A DNA stretch of 64,000 nucleotides from Paractinoplanes ferrugineus (GCF_016862195.1 NZ_BOMM01000073.1:23522-87521); one strand, 5' to 3'. Shown: positions 49,123-58,579, counted from the first letter of the stretch. Numbers and translations: made by a program. Notes: generated from the sequence alone by a model not told the origin.

Positions 49123-50625
49123 TCACCGCAGTCCGCCCGCCAGCAGCTGATACGTGGCGTTCCACTTCAGCTCTCGGCGAATCTTGCGCGGGGTGCTTTC
49201 GGCATCGATCAACACCAATTCGGTACGGGTGAGTTCGGCGAACTGCTCGACCGTTTCGGCGTCCAGCGCGGTGCTCAGTACGGTGTGGTGCGGACCGCCC
49301 GCCATCAGCCAGCATTCGGCCGAAGTGGGCAGGTCGGGGTGCGGTTCCCAGACCGCCGAGGCGACCGGGAGCCGGGTCAGTTCGGCGTCCGGCGGCACCA
49401 CGTCGATGGTGTTCGCGACGAGCCGGAAACGGTCGCCCATGTCACAGATTCCGACCACGACACCCGGGCCCGGCGCGGCCGAGAATTTCAGCCGAACGGG
49501 ATCTTCGCGGCCGCCGATTCCCAACGGGTGGATCTCCAGAGTCGGTTTCCCGCCGGCGATGGAGGGGCAGACCTCGAGCATGTGGGCGCCGAGAATGCGC
49601 TGCGGCCCGGGCCCGAGGTGATAGGTGTAGTCCTCCATGAAGCTGGTGCCGCCGGGCAGGCCGTGGGCGGCCGCCTTCAGGGTCGCCACCAGCAGCGAGG
49701 TCTTCCAGTCGCCCTCGCCGCCGAAGCCGTACCCGTCGGCCATCAGCCGCTGGACCGCGAGGCCGGGCAGCTGGCGCAACCCGCCGAGGTCCTCGAAGTT
49801 GGTGGTGAAGGCGCCGAACCCGCCGTCGGTCAGGAACTGCCGCAGCCCGGCCTCGATGCGCGCGCCGTAGCGCAGCTCCTCGAGGCGCTCGTCGTGCAGC
49901 TCCGGCAGCACGTCGTAGGTCTCGAAGTACTCGTCGACCAGCTCGTCGATGGCCTTCGCGGGGACGGCGTCGACGACCGCGACCAGATCGTTCACGCCGT
50001 ACGTGTTGACCGAGGCCCCGAAATGCCGCTCGGCCTCGACCTTGTCGCCCTCGGTCACGGCCACGTCCCGCATGTTGTCGCCGAACCGGGCGAGCCGCAG
50101 GTTGCGCATCGTGGCGACGGCCATCGAGGCCCGCGCCCACGACCCGACCCGGGCGGCGGTGCGCGGCTCCGAGGCGTGCCCGGCCACCGTCGTGCGGGCC
50201 ACCCCGAGACGGGTCTGCACGTAGCCGAACTCCCGGTCACCGTGCGCGGCCTGGTTGAGGTTCATGAAGTCCATGTCGATGGTGCCCCACGGCAGCTCCC
50301 GGTGGGCCTGCGTGTGCAGGTGCAGCAGGGGCTTGCGCAGCGCCTCGAGGCCGCTGATCCACATCTTGGCGGGGGAGAACGTGTGCATCCACGCGATCAC
50401 CCCGATGCAGTGGTCGTCGGCGTTGGCGGCGATCATGACGGCCTTGATGCCGGCGGCGTCGGTGAGCACCGGCCGCCACACGATCGGCACCGGGATGTCC
50501 GGCGAGCCGTCGAGCTGCGCGACCACCTGCTGCGACTGGGCGGCCACCTGAGCGAGGGTGTCCTCGCCGTACAGGCCCTGGCTTCCGGTGAGGAACCAGA
50601 TCTCGCGGCCGTCGAATGGGTTCAT
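49123..50625 (-). CDS. araA: L-arabinose isomerase
   Basis: A 500-residue cytoplasmic enzyme that turns L-arabinose into L-ribulose with Mn2+. It begins with the family IWFLTGSQGLYGEDTL, and has the metal ligands in GGEGDWKTSL (Glu), FMEDYTYHLG (Glu), HMLEVCPSI (His) and GGPHHTVL (His). Length equals the E. coli enzyme. The gap to araD is 63 bp. Confidence 0.96.
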   Translation of the reverse strand: MNPFDGREIWFLTGSQGLYGEDTLAQVAAQSQQVVAQLDGSPDIPVPIVWRPVLTDAAGIKAVMIAANADDHCIGVIAWMHTFSPAKMWISGLEALRKPLLHLHTQAHRELPWGTIDMDFMNLNQAAHGDREFGYVQTRLGVARTTVAGHASEPRTAARVGSWARASMAVATMRNLRLARFGDNMRDVAVTEGDKVEAERHFGASVNTYGVNDLVAVVDAVPAKAIDELVDEYFETYDVLPELHDERLEELRYGARIEAGLRQFLTDGGFGAFTTNFEDLGGLRQLPGLAVQRLMADGYGFGGEGDWKTSLLVATLKAAAHGLPGGTSFMEDYTYHLGPGPQRILGAHMLEVCPSIAGGKPTLEIHPLGIGGREDPVRLKFSAAPGPGVVVGICDMGDRFRLVANTIDVVPPDAELTRLPVASAVWEPHPDLPTSAECWLMAGGPHHTVLSTALDAETVEQFAELTRTELVLIDAESTPRKIRRELKWNATYQLLAGGLR

Positions 50626-50688
50626 GCTTACCCTGCCTCTGCTTAATTACGGTTCATTCGGTTTTCCGCTGCGGGCCGGCCGAGTGGT

Positions 50689-51399
50689 TCACATGCTGTT
50701 CTCCGCTGCGGGGCCGGCAGAATTGCCGTAGTAGCTGCCGGGGCCGTGCTTACGGGTGTAGTGCCGGCGGATCAGGTGCTCCGGCGGCTGCGCGGCCGGG
50801 TTGAGCGCGAGCGTGTGGATCGCTATCCGGGCCACCTCCTCGCAGACGATCGACGCCTCGAGGCTCTTGGTGGCGTTGGCCCCCCAGGTGAACGGGCCGT
50901 GGCTGGCCACCAGCGCGGCCGGCACCGAGTCGGCGTCGCCGTCGAGCACGTCGAGGATCACCAGGCCGGTGTTGCGCTCGTAGTTCTCGGCGCACTCCGC
51001 AGGCGTCAGATCGCGGGTGACCGGGATCGGGCCGTCGAAGTTGTCGGCGTGGGTGGTGCCGAGGACCGGGATCTCCCGGCGGGCCTGGGCGAACGCGACG
51101 GCGTGCGTGGAGTGCGTGTGGGTGATCCCGCCGATGCCGGGGAAGGCCTGGTAGAGGATGCGGTGGGTCTCGCTGTCGACGGACGGCTTGAGCGACCCGC
51201 CGACCACCCGGCCGGTCTCGATCTCGACCGTGACCAGGTCCTCCTCCCGCAGCGAGGCGTACGGGACGCCGGACGGCTTGATCACGTAGACGCCCGCCCC
51301 GCGGTCGACCCCGCTGACGTTGCCCCAGGTGAGCGTGGCCAGGCCGGCGGTGGCGATGCGTACGTTGGCCTCGAGGACCTCGCGCAGCAGATCCCTCAT
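50689..51399 (-). CDS. araD: L-ribulose-5-phosphate 4-epimerase
   Basis: A 236-residue class II aldolase-fold epimerase that makes D-xylulose 5-phosphate, the exit from arabinose degradation. The zinc site is HTHSTHA plus a downstream His (HTLALNPAA). TWGNVSGVDRG and KPSGVPYASL bind the phosphate and substrate. Its ATG overlaps the araB stop (ATGA). It ends RKHGPGSYYGN, as family members do. Confidence 0.95.
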   Translation of the reverse strand: MRDLLREVLEANVRIATAGLATLTWGNVSGVDRGAGVYVIKPSGVPYASLREEDLVTVEIETGRVVGGSLKPSVDSETHRILYQAFPGIGGITHTHSTHAVAFAQARREIPVLGTTHADNFDGPIPVTRDLTPAECAENYERNTGLVILDVLDGDADSVPAALVASHGPFTWGANATKSLEASIVCEEVARIAIHTLALNPAAQPPEHLIRRHYTRKHGPGSYYGNSAGPAAENSM

Positions 51400-53048
51400 C
51401 GCAGGGCCTCCCGTCGGATCCCGCGCAACCGGCGCATGACGTCGTTGCCGTGCCGTCCGAAGTAGTCCACCAGCGTGCGGTACTCCGCGTAGAGAGCGTC
51501 GTAGCGGTCGGCGTCGGCCTCGTCGGGTGTCCAGGCACCGCGGACCACCCGGCCCATCGCCGCGGCGGCGGCCCGGATGTCCGGGTAGGCCCCGGCGGCC
51601 ACGGCGGCGTGCAGTGCCGAGCCCAGTGCCGGTCCCTGGTCGGAGTCGAGCAGGCTGATCGGCATCCGGGTGACGTCCGCGTAGATCTGCATGACGAGGG
51701 GGTTCTTCTGCAGGCCGCCGGTGACGATGAGCTCGTTGACCTCGACCCCGGACTCGCGGAAGGTCTCGATGATCAGCCGGGTGCCGTAGGCGGTCGCCTC
51801 GATGAGCGCCCGGTACTGATCCTCGGGCCGGGTGGCCAGGGTCTGCCCGACGATCACCCCGGACAGCTCGTGGTCGACGAGCGGCGACCGGTTGCCGGAA
51901 TGCCAGTCGAGCGCCATCAGCCCGTGCGCGCCGACGGGCCGGCTCGCCGCGAGTGCGCTCAGGTATTCGTGGACGCTCTGCCCGGCGGCCGCGGCCGCCT
52001 CGGCGTACCCGGCCGGGACGGCGTTGTCGACGAACCACCCGAAGATGTCGCCGACCCCGGACTGGCCGGCCTCGTAGCCCCACAGACCGGGAACGATGCC
52101 GCCCTCGACCACCCCGCACATGCCGGGCACCTCGCGCAGTACGTCGCCGCTCATCACGTGGCAGGTCGAGGTCCCCATGATCGCCACGAGCTGACCGGGC
52201 TCGACCGCCTGCGCGGCCGGCGCCGACACGTGCGCGTCGACGTTGCCGACCGCGACGACGACGCTTGTGGGCAGGCCCATCCAGCCGGCGGCCTCCTCGG
52301 TCAGGGTGCCCGCGGGCTGGCCCAGCTGCCCGATCGGGGCGTCCAGGCGGGTCGCCGGGAAGTCGGCGAACGCCGGGTTCAGCTCGGCCAGGTAGGCCGC
52401 CGACGGGTATTCACCGTCGACGAACTGTCCCTTGTAACCGGCGGTGCACGCGTTGCGCAGATAGGTGCCGGTCATCCGCCACACGATCCAGTCGGCCGCC
52501 TCCACCCAGTACCGGGTGGCCGCCCACACCTGCGGGTCCTCCTCGAGCACCTGCAGCGCCTTGGCGAACTCCCACTCGGAGCTGATCAGACCCCCGTACC
52601 GGGGCAGCCAGGCCTCGCCGCGCTTCGCGGCGACCTCGGTGATGCGGTCGGCCTGCGGCTGGGCCGCATGATGTTTCCAGAGCTTGATGTACGCGTGCGG
52701 CCGGTCCCGCCACTCGTCGAGCTCGCACAGCGGCGCCCCGTCGGCGGTGGTGGGCAGGACGGTGCAGGCGGTGAAGTCGGTGGCGAGCCCGATCACGTCG
52801 GCCGGATCGGCCCCGGCCGCCCGCAGCGCCTCCGGCACCGCGTGGCGCAGCACGTCGAGGTAGTCCTGCGGGACCTGCAGGGCCCAGTCCGGGGGCAACG
52901 GCTTGTCGGCCCGGCCCGGCAGGTGCCGTTCGAGCACCCCGTGGGTGTACGCGTGGACCGCCGACCCCAGCTCGGCACCGTCACTGACGCGAACGACCAC
53001 GGCGCGCCCCGACAGGGTGCCGAAGTCCACTCCGATCACGAGAGTCAT
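51396..53048 (-). CDS. araB: ribulokinase
   Basis: A 550-residue FGGY-type kinase that phosphorylates L-ribulose. The N-terminal phosphate loop is GVDFGTLSGRAVVV; ribulokinase-specific features are ATDFTACTVLPTTADG, LWKHHAAQPQAD, the GNVDAHVSAPAAQ segment and the C-terminal TGGLQKNPLVMQIYADV. It overlaps both neighbours by 4 bp (ATGA), so lacI-araB-araD are translationally coupled. Confidence 0.95.
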   Translation of the reverse strand: MTLVIGVDFGTLSGRAVVVRVSDGAELGSAVHAYTHGVLERHLPGRADKPLPPDWALQVPQDYLDVLRHAVPEALRAAGADPADVIGLATDFTACTVLPTTADGAPLCELDEWRDRPHAYIKLWKHHAAQPQADRITEVAAKRGEAWLPRYGGLISSEWEFAKALQVLEEDPQVWAATRYWVEAADWIVWRMTGTYLRNACTAGYKGQFVDGEYPSAAYLAELNPAFADFPATRLDAPIGQLGQPAGTLTEEAAGWMGLPTSVVVAVGNVDAHVSAPAAQAVEPGQLVAIMGTSTCHVMSGDVLREVPGMCGVVEGGIVPGLWGYEAGQSGVGDIFGWFVDNAVPAGYAEAAAAAGQSVHEYLSALAASRPVGAHGLMALDWHSGNRSPLVDHELSGVIVGQTLATRPEDQYRALIEATAYGTRLIIETFRESGVEVNELIVTGGLQKNPLVMQIYADVTRMPISLLDSDQGPALGSALHAAVAAGAYPDIRAAAAAMGRVVRGAWTPDEADADRYDALYAEYRTLVDYFGRHGNDVMRRLRGIRREALR

Positions 53049-54082
53049 GCGGGGATCCTTTCCGGCGTCTTCACCGTGTCTCGGGAGATGAGGACCGGCT
53101 CGACGAGGGCCGATTCGGCCGACTTCACGCCGGTGGCCAGCTGGTCGAGCAGCAGTCGCAGGGCCTGGCGGCCGATGTCGGCGAACTCCTGCCGGATGGT
53201 GGTCAGCGCCGGGTGGAAGTAGCCCGCCTCGGGCACGTCGTCGAAGCCGATGATGCTGACGTCGTCGGGGATGCGGCGGCCCTGCTCGGCGAGCGCGCGC
53301 ATGATGCCGAGAGCGACGTGGTCGTTGGCCGCGAAGATGGCGGTGCAGTCCGGGATGCGGGCCAGCATCCGCCCGCACTGGTAGCCGGAGGCGGCCGACC
53401 AGCCGGCCCGGGCCATCGGCGGGGCGATCGCGCCGGCCTCGGCCAGGGCGGCGCGCCATCCGTCCTCCCGGGCGCGGCTGCCGTGCCACTGCTCGGGCCC
53501 GGCCACGTGCCAGACCGTGCGGTGCCCGGCGGCGAGCAGGTGGCGGGTGGCGAGCAGGCCGCCGGTGTACTGGTCGACCGACACGTTCGCGCACTGCCAC
53601 TCGGGCAGGCCGTCGACGGTCACGATCGGCACGCCGTCCGGCACCAGGCGCATGGCCTCGCCGGCGGCGTCGACCGGAGCTATGAAGACCAGCCCGGCCG
53701 CGCCCTGCTGGACGAGTCGCTCGACGATGCGCCGGGAGGCGGCCGTGGCGTCGTACCCGGCGACGTGCCCGACGGTCAGCGAGAGGTCGGCGCTCAGCGC
53801 GGCCTCGCCGATCGCCTGCACCATGCTGGACGGGCCGTAGAGGGTGGTGTTCTGGGCGACCACCCCGACCACGTTGGACCGGCCGGTGGCCAGCACCCGG
53901 GCCGACAGGTTGCGCCGGTAGCCGAGTTCGGCGATGGCGGCGAGCACTCGGGTGCGGGTGGTCGCGGACACGTGCGGGTGTCCGTTGAGCACCCGCGAGA
54001 CGGTCTGGTGCGAGACGCCCGCGCGGGCGGCGACGTCCGACATGACGGGTCCGCGGTGCGGCGGCGGGAGAGCCGAGCTCAT
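53045..54082 (-). CDS. LacI-family regulator, arabinose cluster, proximal copy
   Basis: A 345-residue repressor and first gene of the ara operon: HTH at about 14-60 (VMSDVAARAGVSHQTVSRVLNG) and an effector-binding domain. ATG at 54082 is the likely start. A 21-codon frame with its own ribosome site (GAAGGGA; 54144-54079) ends in ATGA on this ATG and could be a leader peptide. A TGTTTGCGTTCACA site lies 150 bp upstream, so autorepression is likely. Paralogous to the distal LacI gene. Confidence 0.92.
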   Translation of the reverse strand: MSSALPPPHRGPVMSDVAARAGVSHQTVSRVLNGHPHVSATTRTRVLAAIAELGYRRNLSARVLATGRSNVVGVVAQNTTLYGPSSMVQAIGEAALSADLSLTVGHVAGYDATAASRRIVERLVQQGAAGLVFIAPVDAAGEAMRLVPDGVPIVTVDGLPEWQCANVSVDQYTGGLLATRHLLAAGHRTVWHVAGPEQWHGSRAREDGWRAALAEAGAIAPPMARAGWSAASGYQCGRMLARIPDCTAIFAANDHVALGIMRALAEQGRRIPDDVSIIGFDDVPEAGYFHPALTTIRQEFADIGRQALRLLLDQLATGVKSAESALVEPVLISRDTVKTPERIPA

Positions 54083-54144
54083 GTTACGGCCGTGCCGGCG
54101 CGCCCCGGCTCGTCTCGTCCTGCGTGGCGCGGACGGGCCTTCAT
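54079..54144 (-). CDS. possible 21-codon leader peptide before lacI-araB
   Basis: ATG at 54144 preceded by GAAGGGA, encoding MKARPRHAGRDEPGRAGTAV plus one residue, stop overlapping the LacI start by ATGA. It would allow translational coupling. Short and Arg-rich, so it may be chance. Confidence 0.3.
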   Translation of the reverse strand: MKARPRHAGRDEPGRAGTAVT

Positions 54145-54231
54145 GGGCGGTCCCTTCGACGGTGGGGCCCGCGTCATGACCGAGCGGAGCGAGCGTCAGG
54201 ATCGCGCAAGGTCTCACGGGGTGGGCCGGAT

Positions 54232-54245
54232 TGTGAACGCAAACA
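54232..54245. promoter_or_regulatory. arabinose-regulon operator (ara side)
   Basis: TGTTTGCGTTCACA on the minus strand, upstream of the proximal lacI and araBDA. Confidence 0.6.
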
Positions 54246-54434
54246 TGCTTGCCCCGTCGTCTTGCTGTCAAGGGCCGGGGGACGGCCCGTTATCTGTTCG
54301 TGACATTCACGGCACGCCTTGCTGACGTGCTTAAACCCTTAAGAAGGTGCGTTTTGCCGGGTTAGGGAGGGTGTCGGCGGTGTATCCGTACTGTTTCCGG
54401 CAGGTGATCTTGGAGGTCAATCTATGGGTAACTT

Positions 54435-54448
54435 TGTTAACGATCTCA
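54435..54448. promoter_or_regulatory. arabinose-regulon operator (middle, weaker)
   Basis: TGTTAACGATCTCA, two bases from the transporter-side site. Confidence 0.45.
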
Positions 54449-54731
54449 AGAGGTTGACTGACGTCGATCCGTCAAGTAGGGCATGCGCCGGACCAGGGTC
54501 GAAAGGATCGATCGAGCGCCTCCGTCCGTATCGGATCGGCAACGGAACGGCTGCGCCCGTGGCCGGGTCCGGCCGGCCGTGCGAGTGTCGTCCCGCGGTC
54601 GGTCGATAGTTGAACGCGCAGGTCGAGGCCTGTGAGCGCGAACAGTTCATCGATGGACGGGGTGGACAGATCGGACAGTGCCTGCTGGCAGGCATCGATG
54701 CAATCTTCCGGTAACAAAGAGCGATCACCTC

Positions 54732-54759
54732 TTGACTCGCCTGTTGAGAACGGTAACAC
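54732..54759 (+). promoter_or_regulatory. possible promoter of the furanose transporter operon
   Basis: TTGACT (54732-54737), 16-bp spacer, TAACAC (54754-54759). The -10 lacks the usual final T, so this is tentative. Confidence 0.3.
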
Positions 54760-54879
54760 TCGCGAAACGCAGTACCGGTGGCGTCGGTAAGCCCCGGGTT
54801 GGTCTCGGTGGTGGAGGACGACTCTCCACCACGGCTGTTCCCCTATTTGAAGTAGACGAAGGCGCGGGGAACCTCTCCC

Positions 54880-54893
54880 TGTTAACGTTCACA
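54880..54893. promoter_or_regulatory. arabinose-regulon operator (transporter side)
   Basis: TGTTAACGTTCACA, 43 bp before the binding-protein start. It is the best-centred copy, with the LacI-type central CG and half-sites TGTTAA/TTCACA. Confidence 0.65.
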
Positions 54894-54936
54894 AACCCCG
54901 CGCCGGTGGCTGAAGGTCGCCCTGAAGGAGGAAGTA

Positions 54937-55923
54937 GTGCTCAAAAAGCTGTCTGTTGCGGTGGCCGGTTTCGTGCTGCTCGGTTCGGCTCTGGCCGGCT
55001 GCGGTAGTAGCGGTGACGACTCGTCGGGCTCGGGCAAGAAGGATGGCAAGATCGTCCTGGGCTTCTCGCAGGTCGGCGCCGAGAGTGGCTGGCGCACCGC
55101 GAACACCAAGTCGATCCAGGACTCGGCCAAGGCCGCCGGCATCGAGCTGAAGTTCAGCGACGCCCAGGGCAAGCAGGAGAACCAGATCTCCGCGATCCGG
55201 TCCTTCATCACCCAGAAGGTCGACGTCATCGCCTTCTCGCCGGTGGTCACCTCGGGCTGGGACGCGGTGCTCAAGGAGGCCAAGGACGCCAACATCCCGG
55301 TGATCCTGACCGACCGCGCCGTCGACTCGCAGGACACCTCGCTGTACGTGTCGTTCCTCGGCTCGGACTTCATCGAGGAGGGCAAGAAGGCCGGCCAGTG
55401 GCTGGTCGACCAGTACAAGGGCAAGAGCGGCCCGGTCAACATCGTCGAGCTGCAGGGCACCACGGGTGCGGCGCCGGCGATCGACCGGCAGAAGGGCTTC
55501 GCGGAGACCATCGCGGCGGACCCGAACCTGAAGATCGTGAAGAGCCAGACCGGTGACTTCACGCGGGCGCAGGGCAAGACTGTGATGGAGACCTTCCTGC
55601 AGTCGACGCCGAAGATCGACGTGCTCTACGCGCACAACGACGACATGGGTCTCGGCGCCATCGAGGCGATCGAGGCGGCCGGCAAGAAGCCCGGCCAGGA
55701 CATCAAGATCATCACGGTGGACGCGGTCAAGGACGGCATGACCGCCCTGTCCGAGGGCAAGATCAACTACATCGTTGAGTGCAGCCCGCTCCTCGGCCCA
55801 CAGCTGATGGACATCGCCAAGCAGGTCAAGGACGGTGGCACCCCGGAGAAGCGGATCCTCACCAAGGAGACGACCTTCACCCAGGAGCAGGCCAAGACCG
55901 AGCTCCCCAACCGTCAGTACTGA
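54937..55923 (+). CDS. ytfQ: furanose-type sugar ABC binding lipoprotein (YtfQ-like)
   Basis: A 328-residue family-2 periplasmic-binding protein with a lipobox (LAGC, C22). It follows E. coli YtfQ closely in order: VLGFSQVGAESGWRTANT, RSFITQKVDVIAFSPVVTSGW, IPVILTDRAVDSQD, VELQGTTGAAPAIDRQKGFAE, SQTGDFTRAQGK, YAHNDDMGLGAIEAIEAAG. YtfQ takes up galactofuranose in E. coli; next to araBDA and sharing its operator, this copy probably imports L-arabinose (furanose form). GTG start with AGGAGG. A hairpin follows. Confidence 0.92.
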   Translation: MLKKLSVAVAGFVLLGSALAGCGSSGDDSSGSGKKDGKIVLGFSQVGAESGWRTANTKSIQDSAKAAGIELKFSDAQGKQENQISAIRSFITQKVDVIAFSPVVTSGWDAVLKEAKDANIPVILTDRAVDSQDTSLYVSFLGSDFIEEGKKAGQWLVDQYKGKSGPVNIVELQGTTGAAPAIDRQKGFAETIAADPNLKIVKSQTGDFTRAQGKTVMETFLQSTPKIDVLYAHNDDMGLGAIEAIEAAGKKPGQDIKIITVDAVKDGMTALSEGKINYIVECSPLLGPQLMDIAKQVKDGGTPEKRILTKETTFTQEQAKTELPNRQY

Positions 55924-55935
55924 TTTAGTTCGCGC

Positions 55936-55967
55936 GGCCGGCCCCGGGGCTCATCCCGGGGCCGGCC
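55936..55967 (+). terminator. hairpin between ytfQ-like and ytfR-like genes
   Basis: 13-bp perfect stem GGCCGGCCCCGGG/CCCGGGGCCGGCC with a 6-base loop, 12 bp after the stop. Probably an attenuator that raises binding-protein output relative to the membrane parts. Confidence 0.65.
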
Positions 55968-55991
55968 CGCGGGGCGTGAAACGGAGCACGA

Positions 55992-57560
55992 ATGGGCGAG
56001 CCTCTCTCCTTGTCCGGGACTTCCGCGCCGGCCGGCGTCGGTGGCGGCCCGGTTCTCGAGATGACCGGCATCCGCAAAGTCTTCCCCGGCGTCGTCGCCC
56101 TCGACGGCGTCGACTTCCGTCTCTTCCCGGGTGAGATCCACGCCCTGATGGGGGAGAACGGCGCCGGGAAGTCCACCCTGATCAAGGTGCTGACCGGTGT
56201 CTACGACATCGACGGCGGCGAGATCACGCTCGGCGGTTCACCGGTGCGGTTCACCGGCCCGCTGCAGTCGCAGAAGGCCGGCGTCAGCACGGTCTACCAA
56301 GAGGTCAACCTCTGCACCAACCTGTCGGTCGCGGAGAACATCTTCATCGGGCGCGAGCCCCGCAAGTTCGGCCGCATCCAGTGGGGACTGATGCGCAAGC
56401 GGGCCGCCGAGCTGCTCACCCGCCTCGACCTGGACCTCGACGTCTCGGCCACGCTCGACACCTACTCGCTCGCGATCCAGCAGATGGTCGCGATCGCGCG
56501 CGCGGTCGACGTCTCCGCACGGGTGCTCATCCTCGACGAGCCGACCTCCTCGCTCGACGCGTCCGAGGCGGAACAGCTGTTCAAGATCATGCGGCGGCTC
56601 CGGGACGAGGGCGTGGCGATCCTGTTCGTCTCGCACTTCCTCGATCAGATCTACGAGGTCTCCGATCGGCTCACCGTGCTGCGCAACGGCAAGCTGATCG
56701 GCGAGTACAAAACCGCCGAACTGCCCCAGGTGCAGCTGGTCGAGAAGATGATCGGCAAGGAGCTCGCCGTCCTCGACGACCTCGAGGACAAGGCGCAGCG
56801 CACCCGCACCAAGTCCGCCGGGGCGCAGCCGATCCTGTCGGCGACCGGGCTCGGCCGCACCGGCGCCATCGCACCGTTCGACCTCACCATCCACGAGGGC
56901 GAGGTGGTCGGCCTGGCCGGGTTGCTCGGCTCCGGGCGTACGGAACTGGCCCGTCTGCTCTTCGGCGCGGACCGCGCCGACTCCGGTGAGCTGAAGATCG
57001 ACGGCAAGGACGTGTCCCTGCGCAGCCCGCAGAGCGCGATGAAGCACGGGATCGCGTTCTCCTCGGAGAACCGCCGCACCGAAGGCATCATCGGCGAGCT
57101 GACCGTGCGTGAGAACATCATCCTCGCGCTGCAGGCCGCCCGCGGCTGGACGCGGCCGATCCCGCGCCGCAAGCAGGACGAGCTGGTCGACAAATACATC
57201 AAGGCGCTGCAGATCCGGCCGGCCGACCCGGAGCGCGAGGTGCGCAACCTCTCCGGCGGCAACCAGCAGAAGGTGCTTCTCGCCCGCTGGCTGATCACCG
57301 AGCCGCGCCTGCTGATCATCGACGAGCCGACCCGCGGCATCGACGTCGGCGCCAAGGCCGAGATCCAGAAGCTGGTCGCCGAGCTGTCCGACGGCGGTGT
57401 GGCGGTGCTGTTCGTCAGCGCCGAGCTCGAGGAGGTCCTCCGGCTCAGCCACAAGATCGAGGTGCTCCGCGACCGCCGCCTGGTCGAGGAACTGGAGAAC
57501 ACCGAGGGCGTCGACGCCGACCGCATCATGCAGACCATCGCCAGCGGAGCAGTGCAATGA
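55992..57560 (+). CDS. ytfR: sugar ABC transporter ATPase (YtfR-like)
   Basis: A 522-residue double ATPase of the RbsA type. The first cassette has a full Walker A (GENGAGKST), signature-like YSLAIQQMVAIARA and LILDEPTSSLD. The second has a degenerate P-loop (GLLGSGRTE), signature LSGGNQQKV and LIIDEPTRGIDVG, the normal asymmetry of this class. It energises the two permeases downstream, overlapping the first by ATGA. Confidence 0.95.
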   Translation: MGEPLSLSGTSAPAGVGGGPVLEMTGIRKVFPGVVALDGVDFRLFPGEIHALMGENGAGKSTLIKVLTGVYDIDGGEITLGGSPVRFTGPLQSQKAGVSTVYQEVNLCTNLSVAENIFIGREPRKFGRIQWGLMRKRAAELLTRLDLDLDVSATLDTYSLAIQQMVAIARAVDVSARVLILDEPTSSLDASEAEQLFKIMRRLRDEGVAILFVSHFLDQIYEVSDRLTVLRNGKLIGEYKTAELPQVQLVEKMIGKELAVLDDLEDKAQRTRTKSAGAQPILSATGLGRTGAIAPFDLTIHEGEVVGLAGLLGSGRTELARLLFGADRADSGELKIDGKDVSLRSPQSAMKHGIAFSSENRRTEGIIGELTVRENIILALQAARGWTRPIPRRKQDELVDKYIKALQIRPADPEREVRNLSGGNQQKVLLARWLITEPRLLIIDEPTRGIDVGAKAEIQKLVAELSDGGVAVLFVSAELEEVLRLSHKIEVLRDRRLVEELENTEGVDADRIMQTIASGAVQ

Positions 57561-58579
57561 CCATCCTGAAGAACCGCTTGTTCTGGCCCGCCGTCATCCT
57601 GTTGGCGCTGCTGGTCGTGAACATGTTCACGTCCAACCAGTTCATCACCGTTCGCGACGGACACCTGTTCGGCACGCTGCCGGACATCCTGCGCGGTGCC
57701 GCGCCGCTGCTGCTGGTCGCGCTCGGCATGACGCTGGTCATCGCCACCGGCGGCATCGACCTGTCGGTCGGCTCCGTCATGGCGATCTCCGGCGCCGTGG
57801 CGTGCCTGCTCATCAGCCACCTCGGCGACCAGAGCGCGATCGGCTCGGTGCTGCTCATCGTCGCGGTGGCGATCGGCGCGTCCCTGCTGCTCGGACTCTG
57901 GAACGGCACCCTGGTGGCCGGGGTCGGCATCCAGCCGATCATCGCGACCCTGATCCTCATGGTGGCCGGGCGTGGTGTCGCCCAGCTCATCACCGACGGC
58001 CAGATCATCAACGTGCAGTCCAGCCCGTACGCGGCCATGGCGACCGGTCATTTCCTGGCCCTGCCGATCGCGTTCCTGATCGCGGTCGCCGCGATCGTGC
58101 TGGTCACCCTGCTCACCCGGCGCACCGCGCTGGGCATGCTGCTGGAGTCGGTCGGCGGCAGCCCGACGGCGAGCCGGCTCGCCGGCATCCGCGCCAAACG
58201 CATCACCGTGATGGTCTACGTGGTGTGCGGCGGCTTCGCCGGGCTCGCCGGTCTGATCTACAGCGCCAACATCAAGAGTGCCGACAGCATCTCGGCCGGC
58301 AACCTGATCGAGCTCGACGCCATCCTGGCCGTCGTGATCGGCGGCACCGCTCTGGTCGGCGGCCGGTTCTCCATCGCCGGCACGGTGATCGGCGCGGTCC
58401 TCATCCAGACCCTGGGGGTCACGGTCGTCGCCGTCGGCGTGCCGAGCAAGGCCACGCTGCTGTTCAAGGCCGTCATCGTGGTGGCCCTGTGCCTGTCCCA
58501 GTCCGCGACGTTCCGGCAGAAGGTCTTCGGACGCTTCCGGCCGTCCCGTCCCGCCGTCGCGGCGGAGGTGCCCGCATGA
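57557..58579 (+). CDS. ytfT: sugar ABC transporter permease (YtfT-like)
   Basis: A 340-residue RbsC-type permease with eight to ten membrane helices and the family signature GMTLVIATGGIDLSVGSVMAISGA. It resembles YtfT. It overlaps its neighbours by 4 bp on each side and forms a heterodimeric channel with the YjfF-like protein. Confidence 0.93.
   Translation: MTILKNRLFWPAVILLALLVVNMFTSNQFITVRDGHLFGTLPDILRGAAPLLLVALGMTLVIATGGIDLSVGSVMAISGAVACLLISHLGDQSAIGSVLLIVAVAIGASLLLGLWNGTLVAGVGIQPIIATLILMVAGRGVAQLITDGQIINVQSSPYAAMATGHFLALPIAFLIAVAAIVLVTLLTRRTALGMLLESVGGSPTASRLAGIRAKRITVMVYVVCGGFAGLAGLIYSANIKSADSISAGNLIELDAILAVVIGGTALVGGRFSIAGTVIGAVLIQTLGVTVVAVGVPSKATLLFKAVIVVALCLSQSATFRQKVFGRFRPSRPAVAAEVPA

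Larger units (their letters stand above)
54083..54936. other. regulatory region between the divergent arabinose units
   Basis: 854 bases holding three arabinose-type sites (54232, 54435, 54880), a possible promoter and the leader frame. An ATG at 54424 with GGAGG 7 nt before it opens a 61-codon plus-strand frame, and a minus-strand frame reads DCIDACQQALSDLSTPSIDE near 54680; neither is supported as a gene. Confidence 0.55.

Noticed and set aside
54424..54609. A 61-codon plus-strand frame (MGNFVNDLKRLTDVDPSS at its start) with GGAGG upstream
   Set aside because: The ribosome site is good, but the rest is low-complexity and the start lies on an operator-like sequence; antisense reading is equally open.
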